Positions 22,042 through 27,994 of a stretch of DNA of 27,994 nt are shown here, piece after piece (positions within the stretch are counted from its first letter, which is position 1; every line of letters begins with the position of its first letter). Source of the DNA: DASTGO01 sp035719045 (GTDB lineage Bacteria > Actinomycetota > Actinomycetes > Actinomycetales > Kineosporiaceae). The stretch is taken from the NCBI GenBank assembly GCA_035719045.1, contig DASTGO010000386.1, positions 1 to 27,994 on the forward strand, read 5' to 3'. A model generated the notes under the pieces. That model had not been told where the DNA came from. It did no database searches and saw nothing but the letters and a program-made list of their open reading frames with translations. The translations under genes and the position numbers were made by a program.

Positions 22042-22071
22042 CACAGGGTGTCCGCGCGTCGTGACCCTGTG
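22042..22071. promoter_or_regulatory. 8-bp perfect inverted repeat between the cyclotransferase-like gene and lpdA
   Basis: CACAGGGT (22042-22049) and ACCCTGTG (22064-22071) are exact inverted copies separated by 14 bases. A third CAGGGT lies at 22002-22007, overlapping the candidate -10 of the divergent gene. The arrangement suggests a shared operator or a hairpin in the lpdA leader. Confidence 0.5.
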
Positions 22072-22107
22072 CCGCGGGCCCGGGGCCGGATACAGGAGAA
22101 TGCCGGC

Positions 22108-23526
22108 GTGAGCGAGGCAGACGCGCAGGTCAAGGTCGTGGTCGTGGGCGGCGGTCCGGGCGGGTACGAGGCGGCGCTGACCGCCGCGCAGCTCGGGGCG
22201 GACGTGACGGTGGTGGACGCCGACGGGCTCGGCGGTTCGGCGGTGCTGACCGACGTCGTCCCGAGCAAGACCCTGATCGCGACCGCCGAGGTGATGACCC
22301 TGGTCGACGAGTCGGTCGAGCTGGGCGTGCGTTTCCACGGCGTCTCCGCCGACGGCGGTCCCGAGCCGCGCCACCGGCTGGCGGTCGACCTCGGGGTGGT
22401 CAACCGGCGGGTGAAGGCCCTGGCCCGTGCCCAGTCCGAGGACATCCACCACCGGCTGGAGAGCGAAGGGGTCCGGGTGGTGCGCGGCCGGGGCCGGCTG
22501 GAGGGCGTGCGCCGGGTGGTCGTGGACCTGCCCGGCGGCGCAGTGACGGCCTTCGACGCCGACTCCGTGCTCGTGGCCACCGGTGCCCGCCCGCGCGAGC
22601 TGCCGGACGCGATGCCCGACGGGGAGCGCATCCTCACCTGGAAGCAGCTGTACGACCTCGACGAGCTGCCGCAGCGGCTGGTCGTCGTGGGCTCGGGCGT
22701 CACGGGGGCGGAGTTCGCCAGCGCCTACGACGCCCTGGGTGCCGAGGTGGTGCTGGTGTCCAGCCGGGACCGGGTGCTGCCGGGGGAGGACGCCGACGCC
22801 GCCGCCGTGCTGGAGGAGGTGTTCCGGCGCCGGGGCATGCAGGTGCTCGGCCGGTCCCGGGCCCAGGCGGTGAAGCGGACCGGCGACGGCATCGTGGTCA
22901 CCCTGGCCGACGGGCGGACGGTCGAGGGCACGCACTGCCTGGTCGCGGTCGGCTCGATCCCGAACACCCAGGGGATGGGCCTGGCGGAGGCCGGGGTCCG
23001 GCTGACGGACTCGGGACACATCACCGTCGACCGGGTGTCGCGGACCAGTGCCCGCGGGGTCTACGCCGCCGGGGACTGCACCGGGGTGCTCGCGCTGGCG
23101 TCGGTGGCGGCGATGCAGGGCCGGATCGCGATGTACCACTCCCTCGGCGACGCCGTGACCCCGCTGGACCTGCGCACGGTGTCCGCCAACGTGTTCACCG
23201 CGCCGGAGATCGCCACGGTCGGCTGGTCCCAGGTGCAGGTCGAGGCCGGTGAGGTCCGGGCCCGGACGGTCAAGCTGCCGCTGGCCACCAACCCCCGGGC
23301 CAAGATGCAGGGCATCCACGACGGTTTCGTGAAGCTGTTCTGCGGCGCCCGCTCCGAGGAGGTGATCGGCGGGGTGGTGGTCGCGCCCCGGGCCAGCGAG
23401 CTGATCTTCCCGATCACCCTCGCCGTCCAGCACCGGCTCACCGTGGACGATGTCGCCCGGGCGTTCACCGTGTACCCGTCGCTGTCCGGGTCGATCGCCG
23501 AGGCGGCCCGCCAGCTCAAGCAGTAG
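22108..23526 (+). CDS. lpdA: LpdA-type NAD(P)H-quinone dehydrogenase (flavoprotein)
   Basis: This 472-residue FAD enzyme of the disulfide-reductase fold has FAD-binding VVVGGGPGGYEAA (residues ~10-22), NAD-binding VVVGSGVTGAEFASAYDALG (~193-212), VYAAGDCTG and a C-terminal dimerisation domain ending YPSLSGSIAEAARQL. The redox Cys pair of true lipoamide dehydrogenases (CxxxxC) is missing: the site reads GGSAVLTDVVPSK, with no Cys. This and stretches such as DGERILTWKQLYDLDELP match mycobacterial LpdA (Rv3303c), which reduces quinones with NAD(P)H. GTG 22108 follows AGGAGA by 9 bases. It faces accA3 tail to tail and is divergent from the cyclotransferase-like gene. Confidence 0.93.
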   Translation: MSEADAQVKVVVVGGGPGGYEAALTAAQLGADVTVVDADGLGGSAVLTDVVPSKTLIATAEVMTLVDESVELGVRFHGVSADGGPEPRHRLAVDLGVVNRRVKALARAQSEDIHHRLESEGVRVVRGRGRLEGVRRVVVDLPGGAVTAFDADSVLVATGARPRELPDAMPDGERILTWKQLYDLDELPQRLVVVGSGVTGAEFASAYDALGAEVVLVSSRDRVLPGEDADAAAVLEEVFRRRGMQVLGRSRAQAVKRTGDGIVVTLADGRTVEGTHCLVAVGSIPNTQGMGLAEAGVRLTDSGHITVDRVSRTSARGVYAAGDCTGVLALASVAAMQGRIAMYHSLGDAVTPLDLRTVSANVFTAPEIATVGWSQVQVEAGEVRARTVKLPLATNPRAKMQGIHDGFVKLFCGARSEEVIGGVVVAPRASELIFPITLAVQHRLTVDDVARAFTVYPSLSGSIAEAARQLKQ

Positions 23527-23564
23527 CCGGTGCCGGCCGGGCACTTGCCGCGTCCCCGATCCCC

Positions 23565-23609
23565 GGCGGGCGCGGCGGGCGTGGCGGGTGCGGCGGGTGC
23601 GGCGGGCGG
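23565..23609 (+). repeat. 9-bp tandem repeat (GGCGGGYGY), five copies, G-quadruplex candidate
   Basis: Five consecutive 9-bp units (GGCGGGCGC, GGCGGGCGT, GGCGGGTGC, GGCGGGTGC, GGCGGGCGG) fill the space between the convergent lpdA and accA3 stops and end one base before the accA3 stop codon. Five GGG runs are spaced by six bases each, which meets the usual G-quadruplex pattern on the plus strand. Confidence 0.85.
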
Positions 23610-23610
23610 A

Positions 23611-25431
23611 CTACTCCTTGAGCTCGCAGAGCACCGCGCCGGAGGTCACGGTCAGCCCGACCTCGGCGTTCAGGCCGGTCACGGTGCCCGCCTTGTGGGC
23701 GGTGATCGGCTGCTCCATCTTCATCGCCTCCAGGACCACGATCAGGTCGCCGGCGGCCACCGACTGGCCCTCCTCCACGGCGATCTTGACGATCGTGCCC
23801 TGCATGGGGGAGGTCAGGGCATCCCCGGAGACGGCCGCGCCGCCCTTGTCGCCGCCGGACCGCCTCGGTGCCTTCTTCGCCGGTCCCGCGGTACGGCCGG
23901 TGCCCGCGCCGAACCCGGCGGGCAGGCTGACCTCCAGCCGGCGGCCGCCGACCTCCACGACCACCCGCTCGCGCGGCTGCGGCTCCTCGGTCGCCGCGCC
24001 GCCGCCGGTCCAGGCGGGGATGGTGTTGTCGAACTCGGTCTCGATCCAGCGGGTGTGCACGGTGAACGGCTGCGCCGGGTCTGCCGGGGCGAATGCCGGG
24101 TCGTGCACCACGGCCCGGTGGAAGGGCAGCACCGTGGGCAGGCCCTCCACCCGGAACTCGGCCAGGGCGCGGCGGGCCCGCTCGACCGCCTGCTGCCGGG
24201 TGGCTCCGGTGATGATCAGCTTGGCCAGCATCGAGTCGAACGCGCCGCCGATCACCGAGCCCTGGACCACACCGCTGTCCAGCCGCACGCCCGGTCCGCT
24301 CGGCGGGACCCACACCTCCACGGTGCCGGGCTGGGGGAGGAAGTTGCGTCCGGCGTCCTCGCCGTTGATCCGGAACTCGATCGAGTGGCCGTGCAGTGCC
24401 GGGTCGCCGTAGCCCAGGGCCTCGCCCGCGGCGATCCGCAACTGTTCACGGACCAGGTCGATCCCGCTGACCTCCTCGGACACGCAGTGCTCCACCTGCA
24501 GCCGGGTGTTCACCTCGAGGAAGGAGATCGTGCCGTCCGGCCCGACCAGGAACTCGCAGGTGCCGGCCCCGACGTAGCCGGCCTCGTGCAGGATGGCCTT
24601 GGACGCCCGGTACAGCTGCGCGGTCTGCTCGTCGCTGAGGAACGGCGCGGGGGCCTCCTCGACCAGTTTCTGGTTGCGCCGTTGCAGGGAGCAGTCCCGG
24701 GTGGACACCACGACGACCTGGCCGTGGGCGTCGGCCAGGCACTGGGTCTCCACATGCCGGGGCCGGTCGAGGAACCGTTCGACGAAGCATTCGCCGCGGC
24801 CGAAGGCGGACACCGCCTCGCGCACCGCCGAGTCGTACAGCTCGGGGATCTCCTCCAGCGTCCGGGCGACCTTGAGGCCGCGGCCGCCGCCGCCGTAGGC
24901 CGCCTTGATCGCCACCGGCAGCCCGTGCTCCCGGGCGAAGGTGACCACCTCGTCGGCGCCGGACACCGGGTCGGGGGTGCCGGGGACCAGTGGCGCGCCG
25001 GCCCGCTGGGCGATGTGCCGGGCCTTGACCTTGTCGCCGAGGGCGTCGATCGCCGCGGGCGGCGGGCCGATCCAGATCAGGCCGGCGTCCAGCACCGCCT
25101 GGGCGAAGTGCGCGTTCTCGGCCAGGAACCCGTACCCCGGGTGGACCGCATCCGCACCGGACCGGCGGGCGACGTCGAGCAGTTTCTCCTGGGCCAGGTA
25201 GGAGTCGCCGGGCGTGGAGCCGTCGAGGGCGTACGCCTCGTCCGCGGTGGTCACGTGCAGCGCGTCCCGGTCCGGGTCGGCGTACACGGCGACGGAGGCG
25301 ATCCCGGCGTCACGGCAGGCCCGAGCGATCCGGACGGCGATCTCGCCGCGGTTGGCGATGAGCACCTTCCTGATGGCCGAGGGGCCGCCGGCCCCACTGC
25401 GTGCCTGCTCAGCGGTCGACGTCGTCATCAT
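23611..25431 (-). CDS. accA3: Acyl-CoA carboxylase biotin-carrying alpha subunit
   Basis: This 606-residue subunit combines biotin carboxylase and biotin carrier domains. It carboxylates biotin with ATP and bicarbonate for acetyl-, propionyl- or long-chain acyl-CoA carboxylases. Seen in order: IRKVLIANRGEIAVRIARAC, HPGYGFLAEN, the ATP-grasp loop AYGGGGRGLK (~residues 172-181), RDCSLQRRNQKLVEEAP, FLEVNTRLQVEH, FRINGEDAGRNFLPQPG, a Lys/Gly-rich linker, and the biotin site VLEAMKMEQP with the target Lys near residue 570. It reads as an AccA3 (Rv3285) orthologue. The carboxyltransferase (AccD) partner is not in this window. GGAAGGAG lies directly before two successive ATGs (25431, 25428); the second is better spaced, so the first Met may not be used. 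Confidence 0.95.
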   Translation of the reverse strand: MMTTSTAEQARSGAGGPSAIRKVLIANRGEIAVRIARACRDAGIASVAVYADPDRDALHVTTADEAYALDGSTPGDSYLAQEKLLDVARRSGADAVHPGYGFLAENAHFAQAVLDAGLIWIGPPPAAIDALGDKVKARHIAQRAGAPLVPGTPDPVSGADEVVTFAREHGLPVAIKAAYGGGGRGLKVARTLEEIPELYDSAVREAVSAFGRGECFVERFLDRPRHVETQCLADAHGQVVVVSTRDCSLQRRNQKLVEEAPAPFLSDEQTAQLYRASKAILHEAGYVGAGTCEFLVGPDGTISFLEVNTRLQVEHCVSEEVSGIDLVREQLRIAAGEALGYGDPALHGHSIEFRINGEDAGRNFLPQPGTVEVWVPPSGPGVRLDSGVVQGSVIGGAFDSMLAKLIITGATRQQAVERARRALAEFRVEGLPTVLPFHRAVVHDPAFAPADPAQPFTVHTRWIETEFDNTIPAWTGGGAATEEPQPRERVVVEVGGRRLEVSLPAGFGAGTGRTAGPAKKAPRRSGGDKGGAAVSGDALTSPMQGTIVKIAVEEGQSVAAGDLIVVLEAMKMEQPITAHKAGTVTGLNAEVGLTVTSGAVLCELKE

Positions 25432-25452
25432 GCTCCTTCCGCACCGGCTCGG

Positions 25453-25458
25453 ACTCTA
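25453..25458 (-). promoter_or_regulatory. Candidate -10 box of accA3
   Basis: TAGAGT on the minus strand fits TANNNT and lies 21 bases before ATG 25431, leaving room for a short leader with the GGAAGGAG ribosome site. No clear -35 is present 17 bases upstream. Confidence 0.35.
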
Positions 25459-25596
25459 GCGCCGCAGGTCGCCGCCCACCCGGCCGCGTTTCGTGGCGCA
25501 CACCACCCTCCGGCGGGCAGCGGGACGGCCGCCACCCGTGCTGCACATCCTCCGGCGCATGACCGTGCCGTGGCGGGTGCGGTGCGGGAGCCGCCG

Positions 25597-25602
25597 TAGG
25601 GT
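25597..25602 (+). promoter_or_regulatory. Candidate -10 box (TAGGGT) of a leaderless cupin transcript
   Basis: TAGGGT fits TANNNT and ends 6 bases before ATG 25609, with GCGGAC between. No Shine-Dalgarno of normal spacing is present. Confidence 0.4.
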
Positions 25603-25608
25603 GCGGAC

Positions 25609-26004
25609 ATGCCGGAGATCATCACCGAGCCGTCGCGCATCCCGGTGCCGGGCGGCAAGATCATCGACGAGTTCGCCGGACGGGTTGCCACGGGGACCCC
25701 CGGCGTCAGCGTGGCGCGGATGCAGGCGCCTCCCGGGTGGAGCGAGCCGGCGCAGACCCCGGACTTCGACGAGATCACCCTGGTGCTGCGCGGAAGTGTG
25801 ATCGCGCACCACGACGGCGGGGTGGTTGAGGTGCGCCCCGGGCAGGCCCTGCTCACCCGGGCGGGGGAGCGGGTGCGCTACGAGGCCGGTCCCGAGGGTG
25901 CCGAGTACGTGGCCGTGTGTGTGCCCGCCTTCGCCCCGGAACTGGCGCACCGGGAGGAGGGTCCCGGTCCGGACCCGGGCGCCGGGCCTGATTCCCGGGG
26001 CTGA
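25609..26004 (+). CDS. Small cupin-domain protein
   Basis: This 131-residue single-domain cupin has the first cupin motif region in PDFDEITLVLRGSVIAHHDG and the second in VVEVRPGQALLTRAGERVRY, with the jelly-roll Gly/Pro turns in place. Metal-ligand His residues are few (HH in IAHHDGG only), so metal binding is uncertain. The Pro/Gly/Asp-rich C-terminal ~20 residues look disordered. Function is unknown; small cupins act as sugar isomerases, dioxygenases or ligand-binding proteins. It is divergent from accA3 and 188 bases upstream of the thioredoxin gene on the same strand. Confidence 0.85.
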   Translation: MPEIITEPSRIPVPGGKIIDEFAGRVATGTPGVSVARMQAPPGWSEPAQTPDFDEITLVLRGSVIAHHDGGVVEVRPGQALLTRAGERVRYEAGPEGAEYVAVCVPAFAPELAHREEGPGPDPGAGPDSRG

Positions 26005-26010
26005 CCCGCG

Positions 26011-26052
26011 CCGGGGTGCGGGGCTCGTGGCCGGGGTGTGCGGGGCTCGCGG
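26011..26052 (+). repeat. Tandem duplication of a ~21-bp unit
   Basis: Positions 26011-26030 (CCGGGGTGCGGGGCTCGTGG) are followed at once by 26031-26052, the same with two bases inserted and one changed. It lies just after the cupin stop codon. Confidence 0.8.
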
Positions 26053-26102
26053 GCGGGCATCAGCCGGGGTGGGCCTGCGTCGGCGCGGGGGCGGAGGTCC
26101 CG

Positions 26103-26128
26103 GGAACAAGGCGCGACAGGCAGTGGTT
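26103..26128 (+). promoter_or_regulatory. Candidate sigmaR/SigH-type promoter of the thioredoxin gene
   Basis: GGAAC (26103-26107), 18 bases, then GTT (26126-26128) matches the ECF sigmaR/SigH promoter pattern GGAAT/C-N18-GTT known for thiol-stress genes of actinomycetes. It stands 64 bases before the thioredoxin start codon, leaving a leader of about 55 bases with a good ribosome site. A separate TATCCT (26145-26150) could be a housekeeping -10, but no -35 matches it. Confidence 0.6.
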
Positions 26129-26192
26129 CAGGTACCCGGGTGGGTATCCTGAGCTCGCCTGGACCGACGACATCACACGACGAGGAGCGGCC

Positions 26193-26567
26193 GTGGCCAC
26201 CGTGACCCTGACCGGCGAGACCCACGACGAGACCGTGAAGGACGGCATCGTCCTGATCGACTTCTGGGCGGCGTGGTGCGGGCCGTGCCGGATGTTCGCC
26301 CCGGTGTTCGAGCGGGCCTCCCAGCGGCACCCCGACGTGACCTTCGCGAAGGTGGACACCGAGGCCGAGCCGGAACTGGCGGGCAAGTACGGGATCTCGT
26401 CCATCCCGACCCTGGTCATCTACCGGGACGGGATTCCCGTGTTCGGCCAGCCCGGCGCCCTGCCGGAACCCGCCCTGGAGGACATCCTGTCCCAGGTCCG
26501 GGCCCTGGACATGGACGAGGTCCGGGAGCGCTACGCCGAGCAGTTGGCCGCCGCCCGGCGCGACTGA
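26193..26567 (+). CDS. trxA: Thioredoxin
   Basis: This 124-residue cytoplasmic disulfide reductase has the active site WAAWCGPCR (Cys29 and Cys32), the buried Asp in IDFW, the cis-Pro loop ISSIPTLVIYRDG, and a longer C-terminus (LEDILSQVRALDMDEVRERY) than the ~108 residues of E. coli TrxA. GTG 26193 has GAGGAG 5 bases upstream. No thioredoxin reductase is adjacent, so it is a stand-alone thioredoxin. A sigmaR/SigH-type promoter lies upstream, in keeping with induction by thiol oxidation. It converges on the endonuclease/exonuclease/phosphatase gene with 26 bases between stops. Confidence 0.95.
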   Translation: MATVTLTGETHDETVKDGIVLIDFWAAWCGPCRMFAPVFERASQRHPDVTFAKVDTEAEPELAGKYGISSIPTLVIYRDGIPVFGQPGALPEPALEDILSQVRALDMDEVRERYAEQLAAARRD

Positions 26568-26593
26568 GCGGCCGCGGGACGCCCGGTACCGAG

Positions 26594-27994
26594 CTAGGGA
26601 CGGGCCCCGTCCGGAACGGCCAGGGTGACCAGGAGGCCGCGGTGATCGGTCCCGTCGATGGTGGCGCCGTCCATCGCCCGGACCCCGACCCGGCCGCCGA
26701 CCAGCACGTGGTCCAGCGGCAGCAGCGGGATCCCGAGCCAGCTCGGCCAGGTGGGGCGGATCCCGTGGCCGAGGACATTTCCGGCGTCGCGCAGGTGCCC
26801 GCCGGCCGCGGCCCGGAACTGCGCGTTCCACGGGGTCCCGTTCAGCCCGCCGAGGACCGCCACCGGTCCCGGGACCTGCGCGGCGGCGTGCAGGGCTGCC
26901 AGGTCGGCTGCCCAGGTCCCGGAGGTGCCCAGGCCCGGCGGCACCACATGTCCGGCGATCACGGTGAGCGTCCCGTGCCCGGTGTCGACCTTGGCCCGGA
27001 CGGCCGGCCACCGGGTTCCCGGGACCGGCGTGAAACCGCTCATGCCGAGCCGGCTCCAGATGCCCAGCCCGGCCCGGACCGGCAACGGGTTGTCCGGCTC
27101 CGGGACGGTCACCCAGCGCCCGGTCAGGTCGAGCCCGCTGTCGGTCAGGTCATGGGCCAGCCGGCTGGTCAGCTCGGTGACCACCAGCAGGTCGACCTTC
27201 TGCTCCCGGACCGCGGCCGCGATGTCCCCGGGGTCGGCCTGGCCGTCGTGCGCGTTCACCACCAGCACCCGGACCGCCGTGACGGAGCCGGTGGTGGCGT
27301 CGGCGGGCACCGCGTAGGGCAGTGCGAACGCCCACGGCAGCAGCCCGGCCAGCGTGGCGACACCGGTCACCACCCACCGCCGTCCCCGGACCGCGAACGC
27401 CGCCACGGCCAGCGCGAACACCGCCGCCAGCGGGGACGCCGCGGCGGCCGCGGCGAGCAGTCCGGCGACCAGTTGCGGGCCGTTGACGTTCCCCAGGGCG
27501 GTCGCCGACCAGGTCAGCAGGAGCAGGCTCAGCAGCGGCAGCAGCGGACCCCGGCTGCGCGGCCGCGGTAGGTGCGGGACGTCATCGTCGCCGGGCGCTT
27601 CGCCGGGTGTTCGGCCGGGGTCGCCGAAGAGGTTGCCGGGGTCTTCGTGTCGCTCGTCGTCGGGGCTGCTCCGGCGCAGGGTGCGGGGGGCGGCGGCCGC
27701 GTCCTCGCCGGGAGCGGGACGATCGGGGGCGGTCCGGTCGGCGCCCGGCCGGTTCGGGGCTGGATGGTTCGGGGCTGGATGGTGCGGGGCGGGGCGCGAG
27801 GACACCAGCGGGTCGCGGTTCGCCGTGGCCGGGGATGCAGGGGCCGTGGCCGGCCTCGCCGGTGCGAACAGGTTGACGGGCAGGCCGGGTTCGCTGACCC
27901 GGGGAGGCGCCGGCGGGGTGGGTGCGGCCGTGGCCGCCGCCTCGGCCAGTCGCCGGGCGCGCCGGGATCCTGGGGAGGCTGTCTCCGGCGGTGC
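26594..27994 (-). CDS. Membrane-anchored endonuclease/exonuclease/phosphatase-family protein (start outside window)
   Basis: The frame is open from the right edge to the stop at 26594. An internal GTG at 27805 could start a 403-residue form, but the upstream frame continues without a stop and reads like protein (RVSEPGLPVNLFAPA), so the start is probably outside. A long Pro/Ala-rich, likely disordered N-terminus holds an HPAPN repeat and a second NLF (DPGNLFGDPG). Three membrane helices follow (LLPLLSLLLLTWSATALG; a long Ala-rich segment; VVTGVATLAGLLPWAFALPY), then a domain expected outside the cell. That domain has RVLVVNAHDGQ, LLVVTELT with the metal-binding Glu, LDHVLVGG and GTDHRGLL. The usual GDFN motif reads GGLN, so the catalytic Asp is missing. 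Substrate unknown; activity doubtful. Confidence 0.8.
   Translation of the reverse strand, partial: APPETASPGSRRARRLAEAAATAAPTPPAPPRVSEPGLPVNLFAPARPATAPASPATANRDPLVSSRPAPHHPAPNHPAPNRPGADRTAPDRPAPGEDAAAAPRTLRRSSPDDERHEDPGNLFGDPGRTPGEAPGDDDVPHLPRPRSRGPLLPLLSLLLLTWSATALGNVNGPQLVAGLLAAAAAASPLAAVFALAVAAFAVRGRRWVVTGVATLAGLLPWAFALPYAVPADATTGSVTAVRVLVVNAHDGQADPGDIAAAVREQKVDLLVVTELTSRLAHDLTDSGLDLTGRWVTVPEPDNPLPVRAGLGIWSRLGMSGFTPVPGTRWPAVRAKVDTGHGTLTVIAGHVVPPGLGTSGTWAADLAALHAAAQVPGPVAVLGGLNGTPWNAQFRAAAGGHLRDAGNVLGHGIRPTWPSWLGIPLLPLDHVLVGGRVGVRAMDGATIDGTDHRGLLVTLAVPDGARP
27751..27790 (-). repeat. 15-bp tandem repeat encoding HPAPN
   Basis: GGTTCGGGGCTGGAT (plus-strand reading) is present twice exactly (27751-27765, 27766-27780) and once in part. 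On the coding minus strand it gives HPAPNHPAPNRP in the disordered N-terminal part of the membrane phosphatase-family protein. Confidence 0.85.

Overview
This window is visibly very GC-rich (around 70% by eye). It has strong G/C bias at third codon positions, many GTG starts, little intergenic space and several start codons without a Shine-Dalgarno sequence. Together with orthologues of mycobacterial LpdA and AccA3 and a bPH_6-type protein, this points to a high-GC actinomycete (Actinomycetota). The genus cannot be fixed from sequence alone. Most of the window is ordinary chromosomal metabolism. Only the first ~250 bases look accessory.

Layout. (1) 1-95, minus: the first ~31 codons of a gene leaving the window, resembling the N-terminus of WXG100-like/type VII polymorphic toxins; 96-452 holds no recognisable gene. 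(2) 453-4020, minus: deoC, a complete aldehyde dehydrogenase and a shortened, catalytically empty aldehyde dehydrogenase homologue. (3) 4071-7432, plus: a YgjV-like membrane protein, a bacterial PH-domain membrane protein and a membrane GGDEF-EAL protein. (4) 7421-9199, minus: a PGM2-type phosphohexomutase/phosphopentomutase. (5) 9315-16444, minus: a tightly coupled ABC importer operon (lipoprotein, two permeases, ATPase) ending in a PPA1498-type metallophosphoesterase, with a LacI-family regulator upstream and two similar CG-centred candidate operators. (6) 16742-19840: an MMPL exporter divergent from a TetR regulator. (7) 19881-21996, minus: an unknown protein, purine nucleoside phosphorylase and a gamma-glutamylcyclotransferase-like protein. 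(8) 22108-25431: lpdA (plus) facing accA3 (minus). (9) 25609-27994: a cupin, a thioredoxin with a candidate sigmaR/SigH promoter, and a membrane-anchored endonuclease/exonuclease/phosphatase protein that runs off the right edge.

How the genes fit together. Purine nucleoside phosphorylase, the PGM2-type mutase, DeoC and the aldehyde dehydrogenase could carry purine deoxynucleosides through deoxyribose-1-phosphate and deoxyribose-5-phosphate to glyceraldehyde-3-phosphate, acetaldehyde and acetate. The first three lack a clear Shine-Dalgarno and have a TANNNT box 3-7 bases before the start, so they may be leaderless. The importer and metallophosphoesterase suggest uptake and dephosphorylation of a phosphorylated nutrient under LacI control. 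The lpdA, cyclotransferase-like, PNP and mutase genes recall, from memory, the Rv3303c-Rv3308 neighbourhood of Mycobacterium tuberculosis.

I found no CRISPR array, tRNA, rRNA, transposase or phage gene. The most unusual items are the leaderless-type starts, the LacI operator pair, a ~57-base hairpin fused to a 9-bp tandem repeat, the sigmaR-type promoter at the thioredoxin gene, the dead aldehyde dehydrogenase, the GDFN-to-GGLN change in the phosphatase-family protein, and the hidden toxin-like start at the left edge.
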